The notes under the pieces were generated by a model that was not told where the DNA came from, ran no database searches, and was given only the letters and a program-made list of their open reading frames with translations. Made by a program: the position numbers and the translations under genes. Below, one piece after another: positions 61,862-64,000 of a stretch of 64,000 bases of DNA (positions are counted from its first letter, which is position 1; each line of letters starts with the position of its first letter). Where the stretch lies: contig NZ_FOWD01000003.1 in assembly GCF_900115365.1 (NCBI RefSeq), positions 1 to 64,000 of the forward strand, written 5' to 3'. Source of the DNA: Anaerocolumna aminovalerica. Lineage in GTDB: Bacteria; Bacillota; Clostridia; Lachnospirales; Lachnospiraceae.

Positions 61862-62339
61862 TAATTTAACAGTAATAAATTTAGATGTCAATGGTGAATT
61901 AAGGAGTGTTACAGTACGTCCTTCTGATATACTTTTAGATGTATTAAGGGAACAATTAGGTTTAACAGGTGCTAAACCAGGCTGTAAAAATGGTGATTGC
62001 GGTACTTGTACGGTCTTATTAGATGGTATGCCTGTAAAATCCTGCTTAACTTTAGCTATCGAAACCATTGGTCATAAGATCTTAACCATTGAAGGGTTGG
62101 GAGGCATGGGAAGCCATACCCAAATTCAGGAAGCTTTTGTAGAATATAATGCATTTCAATGTGGCTATTGTACCTCTGGTTTTCTTATGGTCTGTCATGC
62201 CCTGATTAATAATAAACCTGAAGCTGATGAATATGAAATAGAGAAATGGCTGGAATCAAATATCTGCCGTTGCACAAGTTATCAAGAAATTAGAAGTGCT
62301 GTTGAAAGCGTTTTAAAAAATCAGCCTAAATATGTTTAA
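61845..62339 (+). CDS. 2Fe-2S (small) subunit of the molybdenum hydroxylase
   Basis: This 164-residue protein carries two [2Fe-2S] clusters. The plant-ferredoxin-type cluster is in PGCKNGDCGTCTVLLDG with the fourth cysteine in KSC. The second is in CGYCTSGF and ICRCTSY. It is of normal length. It is the last gene of a large-medium-small operon. Its integrity and that of the FAD gene suggest recent use of the complex. Confidence 0.92.
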   Translation: MLKFYDNLTVINLDVNGELRSVTVRPSDILLDVLREQLGLTGAKPGCKNGDCGTCTVLLDGMPVKSCLTLAIETIGHKILTIEGLGGMGSHTQIQEAFVEYNAFQCGYCTSGFLMVCHALINNKPEADEYEIEKWLESNICRCTSYQEIRSAVESVLKNQPKYV

Positions 62340-62388
62340 TCCCACTTGGGAAAGAATGTATAATCTAAGATACCGCTTTTATAAAATT

Positions 62389-62424
62389 TAAGAGACGAAC
62401 AAGTATTCACTGATTCGTCTCTTA
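62389..62424. terminator. Bidirectional terminator between the hydroxylase operon and pdaA
   Basis: TAAGAGACGAA (62389-62399) pairs exactly with TTCGTCTCTTA (62414-62424). It separates convergent genes. Confidence 0.8.
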
Positions 62425-62447
62425 TTGACAACATATTCAACTTCGTT

Positions 62448-63254
62448 TTACTTACTTTGAACGATATCATCTAATGTTCCAAAGGTATACCCCATCTCTT
62501 TCCACTTCGTAATTAACTCATCCAGGATTTCAGAATTCGTCTTTGATGTACTATGAAGAAGAACGATTGCTCCCGGGTGGATTCTGCCAAGGAGCTTTTT
62601 AAATGCCTCTTCATGTGTAGGTTGTTTGTCGTTATACCAATCGACATAGGCAAGGCTCCAAAATATAGTTTTATATCCTAATTCTTGTGCCATTTTCATG
62701 TTATTTTCGCTATATATACCTTGAGGGGGCCGGTAATATTTTGTTAAATCTTTACCGGTAATTTCTTTATAAGCATTTTCTAAATCTTCGATTTCTTTAC
62801 GAAAAGCTTCCATGGTAGAAATCTTTGACATATTTGGATGATTGTATGTATGATTTGCTACATTATGCCCTTCTTCTACCATTCTTTTTACCAAATCAGG
62901 GCTTGAGGTCATATAATTACCAACTAGAAAAAATGTGGCAGGTACGTTATGCTTTTTTAATGCATCAAGTATAGTTGGTGTGTAGCCATTCTCATATCCT
63001 GCGTCAAAAGTTAAATAAATAACTTTCTTATTGGCATCTCCGATATAGTACGCATCATATTTTTTTAGTTCGGTTGCTGTTGCATTGCCTGTAGGCGGCT
63101 GACCTTCCGTGGAAAAGCCAAGTCCCCAGTTTGATTCGTTTACTTTATCTTTACCATAGGCATGCACTAACATAGCGATTCCACCGCCAAGAAAATACAT
63201 TACTGCAAAAAGTAAAATATAGATTACTGCTTTTTTCAATTTTATCCGTTCCAT
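62448..63254 (-). CDS. pdaA: Polysaccharide deacetylase, PdaA-like (spore cortex)
   Basis: This 268-residue enzyme has an N-terminal membrane anchor or signal (about 8-31) and a NodB deacetylase domain. Motif 1 is LTFDAGYENGYT, motif 2 is HNVANHTYNHP (two metal histidines), motif 3 is YRPPQG and motif 5 is IVLLHST. The wording AGYENGYT is typical of PdaA, the MurNAc deacetylase needed for muramic delta-lactam in spore cortex. It supports a spore-forming host. TGGAG lies 10 bases before the ATG. Confidence 0.88.
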   Translation of the reverse strand: MERIKLKKAVIYILLFAVMYFLGGGIAMLVHAYGKDKVNESNWGLGFSTEGQPPTGNATATELKKYDAYYIGDANKKVIYLTFDAGYENGYTPTILDALKKHNVPATFFLVGNYMTSSPDLVKRMVEEGHNVANHTYNHPNMSKISTMEAFRKEIEDLENAYKEITGKDLTKYYRPPQGIYSENNMKMAQELGYKTIFWSLAYVDWYNDKQPTHEEAFKKLLGRIHPGAIVLLHSTSKTNSEILDELITKWKEMGYTFGTLDDIVQSK

Positions 63255-63470
63255 ATAAATAAAACTCCAACAAGTGTTTATTATAGTATATTTGCCGGAA
63301 CTCAGGGTAATTCCTTTATATGTTGTACTATTTAGAGATTTGTTGTTTTTCTGCTGCCTCTTAATGAATTTTATTAATTTACTTAGATTCTAGTACATTT
63401 TCTTGAAAATTCATAACTAATAATTTGAATTGCTTCAAAAAAGTAAGGAGTGATCAAGGATTAGTTTTGT

Positions 63471-63498
63471 TTGACAAGCAGTTTTATTTTGGTATAAA
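63471..63498 (+). promoter_or_regulatory. Candidate promoter of the Nei/Fpg-like gene
   Basis: TTGACA (63471-63476) and TATAAA (63493-63498) are spaced by 16 bases, about 110 bases before the next gene start. The gap 63255-63606 otherwise holds no gene. Confidence 0.6.
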
Positions 63499-63606
63499 AT
63501 AACATATAAGGAAAATAAATTTCTATAACAATTAAAGTAAGGTAAAGGCATATTTTTTATATTTTTTCGGAGTATTTAAAAACTAATAATAATCGGAGGC
63601 CTGTTT

Positions 63607-64000
63607 ATGTTAGAATTTCCAGAAGTATTGACTATTGCAGAACAACTTAATAATCATGTGGTTGGGAAAAGAATCAATAACGTGTTACCGCCGTCTAAAG
63701 AGCACAAATTTTGCTGGTATAATGGAGAACCGGCCAAATATGACGCTGCAATAAAAGGAAGGGAAATTGAATCTGTAGAAGGGTTTGGAATTTTTGTTGA
63801 AATCACTTTCTCTAACGGTTATAAGCTATGTTTTAATGATGGTGTAAATGTAAGGCTGGAGTCCAGTGAGAAAGATTTGAAAAATTATCAATTACTAATT
63901 GAATTAGATGATAGCTCAAATTTAGTTTTCACGGTGGCAATGTATGGCGGAATTTTTCTTCACGATGGTAGTTATGATAATGAATATTATTTGAAAAGTA
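63607..64000 (+). CDS. Nei/Fpg-family DNA glycosylase-like protein, N-terminal part
   Basis: The gene starts with an ATG after CGGAGG and runs off the window after 131 codons. MLEFPEVLTIAEQLNNHVVG and INNV match the N-terminal Fpg/Nei domain. These enzymes remove damaged bases, using the N-terminal proline. Here the position after Met is Leu (MLEFPE rather than MPELPE), while the following glutamate is kept. This variant start may mean altered chemistry. The C-terminal H2TH and zinc-finger parts are outside the window. Confidence 0.75.
   Translation, partial: MLEFPEVLTIAEQLNNHVVGKRINNVLPPSKEHKFCWYNGEPAKYDAAIKGREIESVEGFGIFVEITFSNGYKLCFNDGVNVRLESSEKDLKNYQLLIELDDSSNLVFTVAMYGGIFLHDGSYDNEYYLKS

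Overview
The window looks like low-GC Firmicutes DNA, most likely a spore-forming clostridium of the Lachnospiraceae type. The evidence is AT-rich intergenic DNA, strong AGGAGG-type ribosome binding sites, many hairpin-plus-T terminators, a PdaA-like spore-cortex deacetylase, YesM/YesN-type two-component proteins, Feo iron uptake, a NiCo (czcD) riboswitch and Gram-positive PTS genes. No rRNA, tRNA, CRISPR array or replication origin was recognised.

Layout. 0-2.3 kb: end of an IS200/IS605 element, then a short alanyl-tRNA synthetase paralogue without the C-Ala domain. 2.4-7.6 kb: a peroxiredoxin, then decaying DNA (frameshifted cupin, HD hydrolase, 3'-truncated methyltransferase, transposase remnant) and a zincin-like lipoprotein. 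7.6-17.6 kb: a Xer-like recombinase, a two-gene cell-wall operon (amidase plus GHL10/DigH-like hydrolase), a repeat-bearing XRE regulator, a VOC protein, YaaA and a PPC-domain protein. 18-25.2 kb: a hexitol PTS operon (IICB, MtlR, IIA, 1-phosphofructokinase-like kinase, SorE-like dehydrogenase, HPr) with no mtlD. 25.5-34.3 kb: a PgtC/HptA-like sensor, histidine kinase and AraC-type response regulator, followed by a solute-binding lipoprotein, a fused double permease and an ABC ATPase with a large insertion. 34.9-43 kb: a weakly GPP34-like protein with a MerR-like protein, small orphans, a nonsense-interrupted gene, topoisomerase III and two arrays of degenerate direct repeats. 43.4-48.2 kb: a CheX-like protein, a complete IS110-family element and a gene for a 12-residue-repeat protein. 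48.3-54.3 kb: a metal locus with FeoB, FeoA, a DtxR-family regulator and a P-type ATPase behind a NiCo riboswitch. 54.4-58.1 kb: a GNAT acetyltransferase, a CrtI-like oxidoreductase and a SatD/DUF3307 pair. 58.7-62.3 kb: a molybdenum hydroxylase operon whose large-subunit gene carries an in-frame TGA. 62.4-64 kb: PdaA and the start of a Nei/Fpg-like gene.

How the genes may work together. The clearest regulatory signal is the NiCo aptamer at 51564-51635. It overlaps a terminator just before the P-type ATPase, beside feoAB and a DtxR-family gene, so import, repression and efflux of a divalent metal appear to sit together. The PTS operon suggests a route in which a hexitol phosphate is oxidised next to its phosphate and then phosphorylated to a ketose bisphosphate, rather than the usual MtlD step. 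The three-component sensor beside an Fbp/Afu-like transporter suggests induced uptake of a phosphorylated solute. The amidase and GHL10 hydrolase could act in sequence on peptidoglycan. These pathway readings are inference; the gene families and the riboswitch are the better supported parts.
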